A DNA stretch of 11,616 bases from an uncultured Clostridia bacterium. Lineage in GTDB: Bacteria > Bacillota > Clostridia > TANB77 > CAG-508. Position numbers and translations under genes: made by a program. Location of the stretch: positions 1 to 11,616 of the forward strand of contig CANRBU010000023.1 of NCBI GenBank assembly GCA_947628925.1. Direction: 5' to 3'. Every line of letters starts with the position of its first letter. Within the stretch, counting starts at the first letter, position 1. Below are positions 1 to 11,600 of this stretch, piece after piece. The notes beneath the pieces are model-generated. The model was not told the DNA's origin and ran no database searches. It saw nothing but the letters and a program-made list of their open reading frames with translations.

Positions 1-53
1 CCTATTTTTCAATATTTATTAAAAAAATATTTGAAAAATTTTTTATTTTTCTA

Positions 54-83
54 TTGACATATTACCTACTGTCTTTCTTTAAT
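54..83 (+). promoter_or_regulatory. Possible distal sigma-A promoter of the wall hydrolase gene
   Basis: A perfect -35 hexamer TTGACA (54-59) is followed after 18 bases by TTTAAT (78-83), a 5/6 match to the -10 consensus. Transcription would begin near 90, giving a leader of about 110 bases before the ATG at 200. A TATAAT at 89-94 is a better -10 box but is too far from this -35 and has no good -35 of its own. In such A+T-rich DNA chance matches are common, so confidence is moderate to low. Confidence 0.35.
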
Positions 84-154
84 ACTAATATAATAGTACA
101 TTTTTTAAATAAAAGCAAGCATAAATTATTTTTAATGTTTTCCAGATTTTTGAA

Positions 155-183
155 TTGACAAAAAAAGTCGAAAAATATAAAAT
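155..183 (+). promoter_or_regulatory. Possible proximal sigma-A promoter of the wall hydrolase gene
   Basis: TTGACA (155-160), a 17-base spacer and TAAAAT (178-183) make a near-consensus sigma-A promoter. Transcription would start near 190, right at the ribosome binding site of the ATG at 200, so the mRNA would have almost no leader. The TTG inside this -35 box is also an in-frame possible start codon, but a promoter reading explains it better. Confidence 0.4.
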
Positions 184-189
184 AATATT

Positions 190-195
190 AGGTGA
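190..195 (+). promoter_or_regulatory. Ribosome binding site deciding the ATG at 200
   Basis: AGGTGA lies four bases before ATG 200. The longer reading from TTG 155 has no comparable purine-rich site and would put charged residues ahead of the Lys-rich start and membrane anchor. The ATG at 200 is therefore preferred. Confidence 0.55.
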
Positions 196-199
196 TTTT

Positions 200-1400
200 A
201 TGAAAGCAAAAGATAAGAAAAAAAATAAAATAATAATCACAGCAATACCTATTATTATTTTATTCGTAATAATAATTGTTTATAACATGTTTTTAGAGAA
301 AAATCAAGCATATTCAGTTAATAGCAAAATAGAAAATCAAAATTCATCACATATATTAAATAATGCACAAAAGATTGACATAGATGCAATAATAGAAAAA
401 AACAAAGGAGAAAAGATTTCAGAAGAATATAGGCAAGAAGAAGTAGTATTAGAATATTTAACAGAATATGTTACAAATGAAGAATTAGCTAAAGGAGAAA
501 CATACATTATACAAGAAGGAATAAAAGGAACACAAAAAATCGTTTACAAAAAAAATTATGAAAATGGCAACATTGTAGAAGAACAAGTATCAGCAGAAAT
601 CACAAAACCAGCAGTTAAGCAAATAATTGAAGTTGGAACAGGAAATAAAAAAACAAAGCAAACAATAAAAATAGGTGATGAAGTACAAATCACATCAGAT
701 GAATTGACTATAACAAATGAACCTCAAGAAGATAGCCAAAAAGTAGGCAAAGTAAAAAAAGACAACAAAGTAACAGTAAAAAAAATACAAGGGGATTGGT
801 ATTACATCCAATATAAAAACATAGAAGGATGGGTAAAAAAAGAAGGAACAAGAGCAATCACGATAGAAGAAATTGAAGCAAATCAAGAAACAACAGGAAT
901 AGTGCAAAAATTAAGCTTTAATATGCCACTAAATAAACCAAGCGGACTTTCATTAGAACAATTTCAAAAAATATTAACAGACAGCAAAGATAAAAATAAA
1001 ATTTTTTCACAAAATGCACAATATTTTTATTACATAGAAAAACAATACAAAATAAATGGAGTTTTTGTTGCAGCAATGGCAATTCATGAAAGTGCATGGG
1101 GAACATCAAAAATAGCTAGAGATAAAAATAACCTATTTGGCTACGGAGCATATGACTCTAACCCATACAATGGAGCATATCAATTTTCACGGAATTTCAG
1201 AAAGCATAGACTTGATTGCAAGAGTTTTAGTAAAATATTATTTGAACCCAAAAGGTACAAGCATCTACGGAGGTGAGAAAGCAGTAGGTTCATATTATAA
1301 TGGAACAACCATATCAGCAGTAAATAAAAAATATGCAACAGACAAAAATTGGGCAAAAAATATATATTCATATATGCAATATTTATACGCAAAATTGTAA
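200..1400 (+). pseudogene. Frameshifted G5-SH3-glucosaminidase cell-wall hydrolase
   Basis: A membrane-anchored autolysin-type enzyme predicted to cleave N-acetylglucosaminyl bonds in peptidoglycan outside the cell. From ATG 200 it has a Lys-rich start and one membrane segment (about residues 10-30). A G5-like domain follows (about 78-148), then a bacterial SH3 domain (about 157-222, with the GDWYYIQY and EGWVKKEG strands). A glucosaminidase (GH73-like) domain starts near residue 242, with the motif AMAIHESAWGTS and the likely catalytic Glu at residue 297. The open frame stops at 1276 after a non-homologous tail. The rest of the domain (SESIDLIARVLVKYYLNPKG through to the C-terminus) continues in the +1 frame to the stop at 1398-1400. 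Dropping one base near 1190 gives QFS-GI-SESID and a 399-residue protein with a normal domain. It is either a real disruption or a sequencing error. Confidence 0.85.
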
Positions 1401-1418
1401 CTTTTTTTGCAAATTTAC

Positions 1419-1447
1419 TTGCTATTTTTTCAAAGATATTGTATGAT
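1419..1447 (+). promoter_or_regulatory. Promoter of the five-gene operon
   Basis: TTGCTA (1419-1424), a 17-base spacer and TATGAT (1442-1447) lie just after the hydrolase stop and before the first gene at 1491. An overlapping alternative -10 is TATAGT at 1447-1452, with an upstream TG in the extended position. Transcription would start around 1454. This is the only good promoter I see before 6109, which fits one transcript covering 1491-6093. Confidence 0.5.
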
Positions 1448-1490
1448 ATAGTAGTGAAGAAGTTTTTAAAACTGAAAGGGGCTTACGGAA

Positions 1491-1898
1491 ATGAAAAAAG
1501 TAGCAATATTTACAATAATTATACTACTAATTTTTGGCTTTTTTGCAACAACTAATCCTGTACAAGCCACAGAACAAGTTATTGATGAAAAAACAGAAAG
1601 CCAATTAGTAGAAATTAAAGAAAATCAGGCAAAAACATTAGAAGATTACAAACAAAAATATGGCTCAGACTCATACGGAGTTGTTGCCTATATTTTACAT
1701 TTGATACAAATCTATAGTATACCATTTTGCTTTTTAGGATTTGCCATAGGAGCCGTACGTAAATATGTAATTGGTATTCGTAGATTAGATACACTAGAAA
1801 AAGGAATGACACTTATGGTAGCTTTTTCAGTTATATTAATTATTTGCCAAGTCTTGCCACTTGCATTTGCAGTGTTCATAAGATTTGGAAGGGGGTAA
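1491..1898 (+). CDS. Small exported two-helix membrane protein, VirB2/TrbC-like shape
   Basis: A 135-residue protein with a clear signal peptide: KK, a hydrophobic core, then a VQA cleavage site giving a mature start at about residue 27. A short charged, probably helical stretch follows (about 28-56). Two membrane helices come next (about 63-88 and 105-128), joined by a basic loop RKYVIGIRRLDTLEKG. This size and layout resemble VirB2/TrbC-type pilin subunits of type IV secretion systems, but that is a match of shape, not proven homology, and no other secretion gene is in the window. The ribosome binding site AAAGGGG (1476-1482) precedes ATG 1491. Its stop codon overlaps the ribosome binding site of the next gene, with three bases between the genes, so the two are very probably translated together. 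Function is otherwise unknown. Confidence 0.8.
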   Translation: MKKVAIFTIIILLIFGFFATTNPVQATEQVIDEKTESQLVEIKENQAKTLEDYKQKYGSDSYGVVAYILHLIQIYSIPFCFLGFAIGAVRKYVIGIRRLDTLEKGMTLMVAFSVILIICQVLPLAFAVFIRFGRG

Positions 1899-1901
1899 CA
1901 A

Positions 1902-4304
1902 ATGAAAGTATTATTTGCTGTAAGTAATGAAGAGGTTTCAGAAAATATAGTTAAAAGATATCAACGAGAATATAAAGAAATCATATCATATAAAAATGTA
2001 TATTACTTTAATGCAATTTTAAAAGAATTACAAAAAGATAAAACTTATGACAGAGTAGTCATTAGTGAAGATTTAGAGTCATTTACTCATAATCAATATG
2101 ATCAAATAGATAAATTCATATTCGAAAAATTAGATAGCATAAGTGATGAAGCGTCAAACTTTAAAGGTGATGACATTCCAATCATTTTAATTTGCTCAGA
2201 CAGAAGAACAAAATCTGAGCAAATGCTAGTAAAACTTTTTGGAATAGGAATTTATAATGCGTTAATTGGTACAGATAGAACAGTAGAAGAACTTTGCAAA
2301 TTAATACATAAACCACGTCTAAAAAAAGAAGGAAAGACATACTACAAAATTGATGTAGACAATGTAAAATATCAAGCAGAAAATGAAAATGATGTTAGTG
2401 AAGTAGAAATTCAAAACATACTAGCACATTATAAAAGACTAGGAAAAAATGAAGAAAAATATGTAGAAAGCTTTGATAACATTGCAGCACAGTATAATGA
2501 TACACAATTAAGAATTATTGCAAAATTTTTGCCTTTAAATGTAAGAGCTGTACTAGAGGAAAAATCACCTAAATATCAAAAAGTGATGGCTTTTAATGCA
2601 AAAGTAACAGACAATTTAAGGAAAAAGAAGGGACATGAAGCAGCAGAAGGACCAACACAAAAATTATTAAAGACAAACAATATGCGTGAAACAGTTCTAT
2701 CAAGACCTGTTGTTATTCCAAATGCAGTAAGTTTAGAAAAAGGTAAAAAGATATCTAAAGCAAAAACAGAAACTCAAGAACCAGAACCAACTACTACAAA
2801 AACAGAAACTCAAGAAGCATCAATTAAGCAGATAGAAAGAGAAATAAACACATATGTAAAAAAAGAAAATGAATTTGTAGAAAAACCATCAGCACCTCTA
2901 AAAGAAGAAGTTGAAGAAACAGTAGAAGAAGTTCAACCAGTAAAAAGAGGTAGAGGAAGACCTAGAAAAAATGTTGAAATTCAAGAAAATGCAGAAGAAC
3001 CAGTAAAGAAAAAAAGAGGAAGACCTAGAAAAGTAGCTGAGGAAGAAAAACCAGAAGAGGAAGACTTTGAAGAATTAATAATGCCAGGAATAGAAGAAAA
3101 GGAAGATGAAGAAGAAGATATACTTATGCCAACTATAGAAGAAGAGCAAGATGAACAAGACGAACTAGTAGAATTACCAGGAGTTGAAGAAGACGAAGAA
3201 GAACAATATGAGCAAGAAGATGAAGAAAATGAGGAAGAGGAAGAAGATGAAATATCTATAATTCCTGGATTTGAAGACGAAGCAGAAGAAGAGCCAATTC
3301 AAAGTAATAATTATGTAGAAGATTTATATAAATCAAGAACAGTACCAGAAGTAAGACAAACACCAATGGTAGAACACACAATAGAAAGAGTAGAAGAACC
3401 AATAAATCAAGCAGATATACAAAATCTATTAACAGAAAACAAGAAGATTGCATGCTTTGTAGGAACTAGCAAAAATGGAACATCTTTCATTGTAAATAAC
3501 ATAGCAGAAGTATTATCAACAGCAGGAATACCAACAGCTATACTAGACACAACTCAAAACAGAAACTCTTATTATATTTATACAAACAATGATGAAGCAT
3601 TAAGAAAAGCAGCACAAAATTCAATTAGCAATTTAATTGCAGGACAACCAAACGGAATTCAGGTAAACAAAAATTTATCAGTATACACTCCAGTACCAAG
3701 TGAAGAAAGTGAAATAAATAGAGCAGGAGATATATTAAAAACATTAGCACAAAATTATGAAGTAGTTTTAATTGACTGTGATTTTCAAACTCCAACAGCA
3801 TACTTCTCATATGCACAAGAAATATATTTAATTCAATCTTTAGATGTTTTAACAATACAACCACTAACAGCCTTTTTAAACGGATTAAAAGCAAAACAAG
3901 TATTAGAAGAACATAAATTGAGAATAGTTTTAAATAAATTTGAAAAATTAAGAGGGGTAACAGACAAAATAATAATAGGTGGAATGTCATCTTATAATGA
4001 TCCTGAAATGTCATACATGGTAGATTTATTTGATAAAAATCTAATCAAATATATAGCAATTCCATTTGATGAACAAGTATATGTAACATATTTAGAAGGC
4101 TTAATTAATTGCCAATTAACATTAAAAGGCTATCCAAAACAAATAATACAAATACTAACAGAATTAGCTAATATGGTATATCCAGTAAATATAGGAAACA
4201 ATAAAGGCAAAAAATCAGCATATACACCACCAACATTAAATAATAACAATAATGGCTTCACACCAAGTATAAATTCAACTTTAGAGCAAATGAGAAAATA
4301 TTAA
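1902..4304 (+). CDS. TadZ/CpaE-like ATPase with pseudo-receiver head, AT-hooks and acidic repeats
   Basis: An 800-residue cytoplasmic protein. Residues 1-125 resemble a receiver fold (MKVLFAVS first strand; IPIILICSD later strand), but the third strand reads RVVISEDL without the normal phospho-Asp pocket, so it is a pseudo-receiver. The low-complexity middle holds a KTETQE duplicate, two AT-hooks (RGRGRPRK at 349-356, KRGRPRK at 371-377) and a very acidic stretch (about 380-465) with four short PG-type motifs. Residues 514-770 look like a MinD/ParA-type P-loop ATPase: deviant Walker A GTSKNGTS at 521-528, where the usual GKT is GTS, and Walker B VVLIDCD with D625. A pseudo-receiver plus an ATPase with Thr in place of the P-loop Lys is the TadZ/CpaE plan, used in that family to place pilus machinery at the pole. 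No TadA, TadB or Flp genes are in the window. The AT-hooks suggest an added DNA-binding role, which is inference. Confidence 0.85.
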   Translation: MKVLFAVSNEEVSENIVKRYQREYKEIISYKNVYYFNAILKELQKDKTYDRVVISEDLESFTHNQYDQIDKFIFEKLDSISDEASNFKGDDIPIILICSDRRTKSEQMLVKLFGIGIYNALIGTDRTVEELCKLIHKPRLKKEGKTYYKIDVDNVKYQAENENDVSEVEIQNILAHYKRLGKNEEKYVESFDNIAAQYNDTQLRIIAKFLPLNVRAVLEEKSPKYQKVMAFNAKVTDNLRKKKGHEAAEGPTQKLLKTNNMRETVLSRPVVIPNAVSLEKGKKISKAKTETQEPEPTTTKTETQEASIKQIEREINTYVKKENEFVEKPSAPLKEEVEETVEEVQPVKRGRGRPRKNVEIQENAEEPVKKKRGRPRKVAEEEKPEEEDFEELIMPGIEEKEDEEEDILMPTIEEEQDEQDELVELPGVEEDEEEQYEQEDEENEEEEEDEISIIPGFEDEAEEEPIQSNNYVEDLYKSRTVPEVRQTPMVEHTIERVEEPINQADIQNLLTENKKIACFVGTSKNGTSFIVNNIAEVLSTAGIPTAILDTTQNRNSYYIYTNNDEALRKAAQNSISNLIAGQPNGIQVNKNLSVYTPVPSEESEINRAGDILKTLAQNYEVVLIDCDFQTPTAYFSYAQEIYLIQSLDVLTIQPLTAFLNGLKAKQVLEEHKLRIVLNKFEKLRGVTDKIIIGGMSSYNDPEMSYMVDLFDKNLIKYIAIPFDEQVYVTYLEGLINCQLTLKGYPKQIIQILTELANMVYPVNIGNNKGKKSAYTPPTLNNNNNGFTPSINSTLEQMRKY

Positions 4305-4308
4305 AAAC

Positions 4309-4316
4309 AAGGAGGG
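4309..4316 (+). promoter_or_regulatory. Ribosome binding site deciding the GTG start at 4325
   Basis: AAGGAGGG is followed by an eight-base spacer and then GTG at 4325. It is a near-perfect site and is the reason to choose this non-ATG start. The nearby TTG at 4323 is in another frame. Confidence 0.75.
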
Positions 4317-4324
4317 AACATCTT

Positions 4325-5404
4325 GTGTTAATTGCAATAGTGGTTGTTTTAGTCATTGTTATCATCAGCCTAATCATATATAACATAATGATACATAAAA
4401 AAATACAAACATTTAGAAACATAAACCAAAAAATAACAAACTTATCTGTAGTACAAGACTTTATAAATACTATAGGAGAAACATCTAGTGTTGATGATAA
4501 AATTACAAAAATAAATGATATATTAATTGAAAAATATGAAATAAAATATTCTACAATAGTTGTATTTGACGGAGCAGAATATGTGGTAAAAGCTTCAAAT
4601 GTAGATAAAAGACATTGGGATTCTTTAACTAATTTACATGATATAGATATGTTCAAAGACAGTATAACAACAGCAATACCAAAATATGTAACAGTTAATA
4701 ACGAAAATGAAAGACTACCATATCAAAAAATGGAATTAGGTAGAGCCAAATCAGCAATATTTTTCCCACTATATATTGACAATGTATATATAGGATATTG
4801 GATAATGGAAAGTGGTGTGCCACATGACTTTGACAATGTAGATACTACAGTATTAGAAGTCATAAAAGACAATATAGTATCTGTTTTAAAAACAGTTGTA
4901 CATCAAAAAACATTAGAAGCAATAGTAAGAACTGATTTATTTACAGGCCTATATTCAGAAGAATATTTATATGGTGCAGGAAAAAGAATTATTGACCAAT
5001 ATACAACATCAACAATTTGCATGTTTAGAATAACCAACTTAGAAGAAATAAATCAAAAATATTCTAGAGAATTAGGAAATGAAGTAATTACACAAATAAG
5101 TAAACATATTAGAAAAAACATTGCAAAAGAATATGTTTTTATAAGATATATGGGACCTAAATTTGTAATAGTATTTTCAGGTGTAGATATGCAAGCAGTA
5201 GCAGATTTTATTTCAGACATAAAAAACACAATGGAAAACATGGAAATAGCTTTAGAAGATGATGAAAAGCAAGTAGCAACGCCAAAATTTAACTTTGTAT
5301 TATCAACATACTACAAAGGAACAGGGCTAGAAGAAGTCCTTAAAAAGTTAGAAGAGTACTTAGATAATGCAGACAAAAACGAAAATGAAATAACTAATAT
5401 ATAA
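4325..5404 (+). CDS. Membrane-anchored GAF protein with degenerate GGDEF domain
   Basis: A 359-residue protein starting at GTG. One N-terminal membrane helix (about residues 2-22) is followed by a short linker, a GAF-type sensor domain (about 55-185, with the typical SAIFFPLYIDNVYIGYWIME core) and a GGDEF-like domain (about 196-350). The family entry motif survives as RTDLFTGLYSEEYL. The active-site signature expected as GGDEF is instead M276-G-P-K-F280, and the metal- and nucleotide-binding segment reads ITNLEEINQKYSRELGNEV without the usual Asp and Asn. It therefore probably cannot make cyclic-di-GMP and more likely acts as a binding or scaffolding domain; this is inference from lost residues. 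It lies 20 bases after the TadZ-like gene and 16 before ireB, inside the same operon. Confidence 0.85.
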   Translation: MLIAIVVVLVIVIISLIIYNIMIHKKIQTFRNINQKITNLSVVQDFINTIGETSSVDDKITKINDILIEKYEIKYSTIVVFDGAEYVVKASNVDKRHWDSLTNLHDIDMFKDSITTAIPKYVTVNNENERLPYQKMELGRAKSAIFFPLYIDNVYIGYWIMESGVPHDFDNVDTTVLEVIKDNIVSVLKTVVHQKTLEAIVRTDLFTGLYSEEYLYGAGKRIIDQYTTSTICMFRITNLEEINQKYSRELGNEVITQISKHIRKNIAKEYVFIRYMGPKFVIVFSGVDMQAVADFISDIKNTMENMEIALEDDEKQVATPKFNFVLSTYYKGTGLEEVLKKLEEYLDNADKNENEITNI

Positions 5405-5420
5405 AAAGGGAGGTAAGCAT

Positions 5421-5678
5421 ATGGAATTTGACAAAACAATGAATTTTGAAGTAGAAAAAATTCAAAATATCAGAACAAAGGAAATCTTAAAAGAGGTATA
5501 TGAAGCTCTACAAGAAAAAGGCTATAACCCAATAAACCAAATAGTAGGATACATTTTATCTGGAGATCCTACATATATTACAAGCCACAACAATGCAAGA
5601 AATAAAATCAGAGAAATAGAAAGAGATGAATTATTAGAAAAAATGGTAAAAAATTATATAGGTGTTGAAGATGCATAG
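5421..5678 (+). CDS. ireB: IreB-family (UPF0297) regulatory phosphoprotein
   Basis: An 85-residue protein with the hallmark block GYNPINQIVGYILSGDPTYI followed by the NNARNKIREIERDELLE helix, which marks the IreB (formerly DUF965) family. Length matches the family (about 85-90). In Enterococcus faecalis IreB is phosphorylated near its N-terminus by the PASTA kinase IreK and affects cephalosporin resistance. Thr6 in the start sequence MEFDKTMNFE is the natural candidate site here, by analogy only. The strong ribosome binding site GGGAGGT (5408-5414) precedes ATG 5421. The gene overlaps ruvX by eight bases, the usual Bacillota neighbour; alaS, often found just upstream, is not in the window. 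Confidence 0.95.
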   Translation: MEFDKTMNFEVEKIQNIRTKEILKEVYEALQEKGYNPINQIVGYILSGDPTYITSHNNARNKIREIERDELLEKMVKNYIGVEDA

Positions 5679-8600
5679 AATTCTTGGAATAGATTACGGA
5701 GAAGCAAGAGTGGGTATTGCAATAACAGATGGTTTAAATATTACAGCACAAGGCTTAGAAACAATTGAACGAAACCAATCAGATAAAATAATATTGCGTC
5801 GCTTAGATGAAATATTTGCAACATATGATGTCGCTACTATTGTTGTAGGCATGCCATATAATATGAATGGTACAAAATCAGAAAGAGCAGAAAAAACAGA
5901 GCAATTCATACATAAATTGCGTTGCAAATATCCTGATAAAAAGATTGAAACAATAGACGAAAGGCTCACAACCGTATCAGCACATAAAACAATGAATTTC
6001 TTAGAAGTAAATAAAAACAAAAAAAGAAAAATTGTAGACACAATTTCAGCACAATATATTTTAGAAACATATATTGGAAAAAATAATTCATAAAATTACA
6101 AAAAACAGTTGAAAAATTTTAAAAAATACTATATTATGATGATAACAAATATTAGTATAGAAATTTTAAATTTGTAGATATTAATATTATAAAACCAGAT
6201 AAAAGAAAGGAGAAAAAGCATGGACGAAAATTCAGAGGAAGAATTAGACAATATTGTTATTTTAAATGATGAAGAAGGTAATGAAGTAAAATTTGAATTT
6301 TTAGATTTAGTAGAATTAAATGATGAAGAATATGTTATATTATTACCAATGACAGAAGATGAAGAGGAAGAAGAAGGCGAAGTAGTTATCTTAAAAGTTG
6401 AAGATTCAGATGATGACGAAGAAGAATCTTATGTAAGCGTTGATGACGAAAATATATTAAATCAAGTTTTTGAAATATTCAAAGAAAGATTCAAAGATGA
6501 CTTCGATTTTGTAGACTAAAAGGCAATTTGAGACAATTAGGGACGGTCCTTCATTGTCCCGTAAGGAGGGACAAAAAGAAGGAAAGTCCTTTTTTGTATG
6601 TTGCTAAAGAAAAGAAATTTATAAGATAAAGGAGATAAAAAAATGAAAAAATTATCAACATATTTATTAGTTATGTTTATGATTATGTTTTGGGGATTTA
6701 GAGTAGTATTAACACTAATGTCACAAATGGGAGATGGACTAATGGGAATTGTACCAGCAAATCTTACATTTGAAATAGTGTTATTATTTGCAACTTTAGT
6801 ATGTGTTATTTTAGTTGTAAAAAGAAAACTAATAGGGGCGGTACTATATCTAGCATTATATGCAGTTTATTTTGGAGGAGAGTTAACAACGACAATCACA
6901 AAAATGACAAATGGAGGAGTATTGACAACTCAAGAAATGGGAAGTGCATTTTTCTCTTTAATAGGTATTATGCTAGCATTAGCAGTTTTAATTGATTTAC
7001 TATTAGATAAAAACAGAAAAGCACACCCAGTTGATAAGAAAACAGACTGGTTTTATAAAAAATGAACAATTTGATAGAGAAATGGACGAAAGAGCTGATA
7101 AAAACAATTACAGAACAATGTAAAAAGTAACAAAGGAGGAAAAAACTTGACATCAAATCATAAAGAAAAAGTAAGAAAAAGAATAGATAAAAACATTAAA
7201 GAAAAAGCCAGAAAAATAAAAATAAACAATTTTATAATAATAATAGCAATGATTATCACAGCAACAGCAATATACTATTCATACCAATTATTTTCAACAT
7301 TGCTAACTAGAAGAATTGTAGAAACATCAATTCAAAATATGCGAGAAATATCAAGACATGACGAACAATCAATTATTTCTGGATTAGAGCACAGATGGGG
7401 AGACTTAGAAGGTATAGCTAAAGAAATCAGGCAAGATAAATTTAGTAGTACACAAGATATGCTAAAACAATTAAATATTAAAGCAGAATCAGCAGAAGCA
7501 CAAGAAATAGTGCTAGTAACAGAAGAAGGAAAAGTCTATACAAGTACATATACTATTAAAGAAGATAAAGAATTATTAGAATCATGTAAAAGTGCAGAAA
7601 AAGAAAGGTTTGTAGAAAGAAGAGATAGCAGTAAAGAGCTAGCAGCAGACATCAGAAAAGCAAAATTATTCCTAGGTTCAAAAATAGAACCATTTACAAT
7701 AGAAGGACAACGTTTTGTATATATAGGTGGATACTATGAAACAAACAATTTAACAGAAGAATTAAAAATAGCAAGCTATGGAGGACAAGGCTATAGTAGC
7801 GTTATAGATAAAGATGGATATTTTTTAGTTTCAATATACAATGAGAACAACTTTTTCGAAAGGGAAGATTTTTATACAGTAATTTCAAAAGAAAAACTTG
7901 GAAATGGATTAACAGTAGAAAAAGTTCGTAAAAAAATAGCAAATAGAGAAGAATTTGCACTAGAATATGTATTAGATGGACAAACACGTATAATGACATG
8001 TACACCAATGGATGATTTAGATTGGTATTGCATAATGTCTGTACCACTTTCAATTTATCAAGAGCAAAGTAGTGACATGTTACGAATGTTAACAATTCTG
8101 ATTTTGGCAGTATTGATTACAATAGGAATCGTAATTATATTAATATTCAGAAATCGTTCACAACGTAATGCTATGGATTTTGAAATAAAACATAGAGATG
8201 AACTGGAATCTGCACTTGCACTTGCAGAACAAGCAAGCAGAGCAAAAACAACATTTTTAAACAATATGTCACATGATATACGTACACCAATGAATGCAAT
8301 TATAGGATATACATCACTAGCAAAAACACATATAAACAGTAAAGAGAGAGTAACAGACTATTTAGAAAAAATCACTCAATCATCAAACCATCTACTTTCA
8401 TTGATAAATGATGTATTAGACATGAGCAGAATAGAATCAGGAAAAGTAAGTATAGAAGAAAAAGAAGAAAATCTTGCAGAAATATTGCACAGTATAAAAA
8501 ATATAGTACAAGCAGATATCAAAGCAAAACAGATGGAATTTGTTATAGACACAGTAGATGTCACAGATGAAAATATATATTGTGATAAATTAAGAATTAA

Positions 8601-11600
8601 CCAAATATTAATTAATTTATTATCAAATGCAATCAAATTTACAGAACCAGGTGGAACAATATCAATTCGTGTAACAGAAAAACCAACACCAAAAAAAGGT
8701 TATGGAATATATGAATTTAAAATAAAAGACAATGGAATAGGAATCAGCAAAGAATTTCAAAAAGAAATTTTCGAACCATTTGCAAGAGAACGCAATTCAA
8801 CAGTCAGCGGAATACAAGGAACAGGTCTTGGAATGGCAATTACAAAAAATATAGTAGACATGATGGGTGGAACAATCAAATTAGAAAGTGAAGTAGGAAA
8901 AGGAACTGAATTTACAGTAACAGTAAAACTAAAATTACAAAGCGAACATAAAGAAATAGAAACAATCGAAAACTTAAAAGATGAAAGAGTATTAGTTGTA
9001 GATGATGATATGGATTCATGTCAAAGCATTTCACACATGTTAAGACAATTTGGATTAAAATCAGAATGGACAATGTATGGAAAAGAAGCAGTAGCACGTG
9101 TAAAAGAAGCAATACAAATGAAAGAACAATATCAAATATATATAATAGACTGGTTAATGCCAGATATGAATGGTATTGAAACAACAAGGCGTATACGTAA
9201 GCTAGTAGGTGATGAACCAAAAATAATAATGCTTTCAGCATATGATTGGGGAGAAATTGAACAAGAAGCAAGAGAAGCGGGAGTAACAGAATTTATAAGC
9301 AAACCACTATTCCCATCAGATTTAAAAAGGATATTATTGAAAATTTCAGGTCATGAGAAACAAGAAGAAAAACAAGAAGAAAAAATTGATTTTTCAGGTA
9401 AGAAAATACTTCTTGTAGAAGATAATATGATGAACAGAGAAATTGCTACAGAATACTTACAAGATTTTGGGTTTGAAGTTGAAAATGCAGAAAACGGAAA
9501 ACATGCATGCGAAATTCTAGAAAAATCTAAACCCGGCGATTTTGACTTAGTATTGATGGATATTCAAATGCCAGTAATGAATGGTTATGATGCAACAAGA
9601 ACAATTCGTAACTTTAGCAATAAAGAAATAGCAAACATTCCAATATTAGCAATGACAGCAAATGCTTTTGAAGAAGATAAAAAAGCAGCAAAAGAAGCAG
9701 GAATGAACGGGCATTTAGCAAAACCTGTTGATATTGAGAAACTAATAGAAGCACTTAAAGAATTTGTAAAATAATATCTAGGAAAGGAAGAAAAAAATGA
9801 AAAAACAAATGACAATAATTGTGATAGTTTTAGTTATACTATCAGTAAGTTTATTAGGATTAAAACAAATTTTAGAAAATAAAAAGCCAGAAACTACTCC
9901 AAAAGAAGAAAAAGAAAGCATTACATTAGTTGTAAAAACACCGGTGTTACAAATGACTTCTTTAAAAGATAATACAATCAATGACACTTACACATATATG
10001 AAAAAGGTAGCACAAGCATTTGAAGAACAATATAAAGATGCAAATGTCAATGTAAAAGTAGTACAATTTGCCAAAGCTGATGAAGATGAACAAATAATAG
10101 GATGCTTTGGAACAGAACAAGCAACAGATGTCCTATTTGAAGAATATTTCAATATGTCAACTTATATTCATACTGGAAAAGTAGTGCCTTTAGATGGAAT
10201 AATTACAGAAGATATAAAAAATGATATTGATGACAATTATTGGGAACTTAGCAAAATAAATGAAAAAACATATATGATGCCATATTTTAATATGCAAAAC
10301 ACATTAAGTTATAACAAAGATTTATTTAGACAAGTAGGACTTGAAAAATATGTATCTGACGAAGATGTTGTTCAAACATGGTCAGTACAAGATTTTGAAA
10401 CAATTCTTTCAACATTACAAAAAAACTTGCCAGAAAATATATACCCAATGATGATGTATGGAAAAAATGAAATGGGTGACACACACGTTATAACACTTTT
10501 ACGCAGTAGGGGAAGTACATTCTTTGATGAAAATGGAAGAGTAAAATTAACTACACCAGAGGGAATAAGTGCTGTACAATGGCTAATGGATTGCAACAAA
10601 AAAGGATATTTCCCAGCAAATGCAGAAAACATAGAAATAAATGATTGTTATAACTTATTTACAAATGGTCAATTAGCAATATATATAACTAACGCAGTAT
10701 TAGATGAATCAATTAAAGAAACAAATGTAAACTATGGAAATGCTAATTTCCCTTCAATGGATGGAAAAGGATTTAGCACTAATTTCTTAACAGGTTTTGA
10801 AGTATTTGATAATGATGATGAAGAAAGACTAAAAGTGGCAAAAGACTTTGTAAAATTTGTTTATGAAAATGATGAGTGGAATGACTACCAAGCAGGAGCA
10901 ATTCCATGTAGCCAAAAAGTAGCAGAAAAATTTGCAAAAGAACTAGAAGGTAAGCAAAAATATATAGAAAATAGCCAAACAGGATGGAACTTTACAGGAA
11001 ATGCGCCTACATGGAGAAAAGTAAGAGATGTATTCTATAAAGACATCAAAGAACTATTATATGGTGAAAAAACAGCAGAAGAAATGGCTAAACAAATCGA
11101 AGATGATTGCAACCAAGCAATAGAAGAAGGCTATGAAAAAAGTATTTTACATGATTAAATAACACAAGAATAATAGAAGAAAAGCAAGCAATTAGTTGAA
11201 AATTGCTTGCTTTTATGTTAAAATATTAACAGTATTATCCAATCAAAAATCACATATTTTAATTCCGTCAAATTCGACTGGCTTAGAAAAAATTCCGGCA
11301 AGAAAGGAATGATAGTTAAAATGGAAAATAAAACAAATATTAACTGGTACCCTGGCCATATGGCAAAAACCAAAAAGCAAATTATAGAAGACCTAAAACT
11401 AGTAGATATAGTAATAGAATTGCTTGATGCAAGAATACCAAAATCTAGCAGAAATCCAGATATTCAGGAAATCACAAAAAACAAAAAGAAAATCATAATA
11501 TTAAATAAATGTGATTTAGCCAACGAAAAAGAAAACCAAAAATGGATTTCATACTTTGAAACACAAGGAATACCAGCAATTGCTGCAAACTCAAACACAG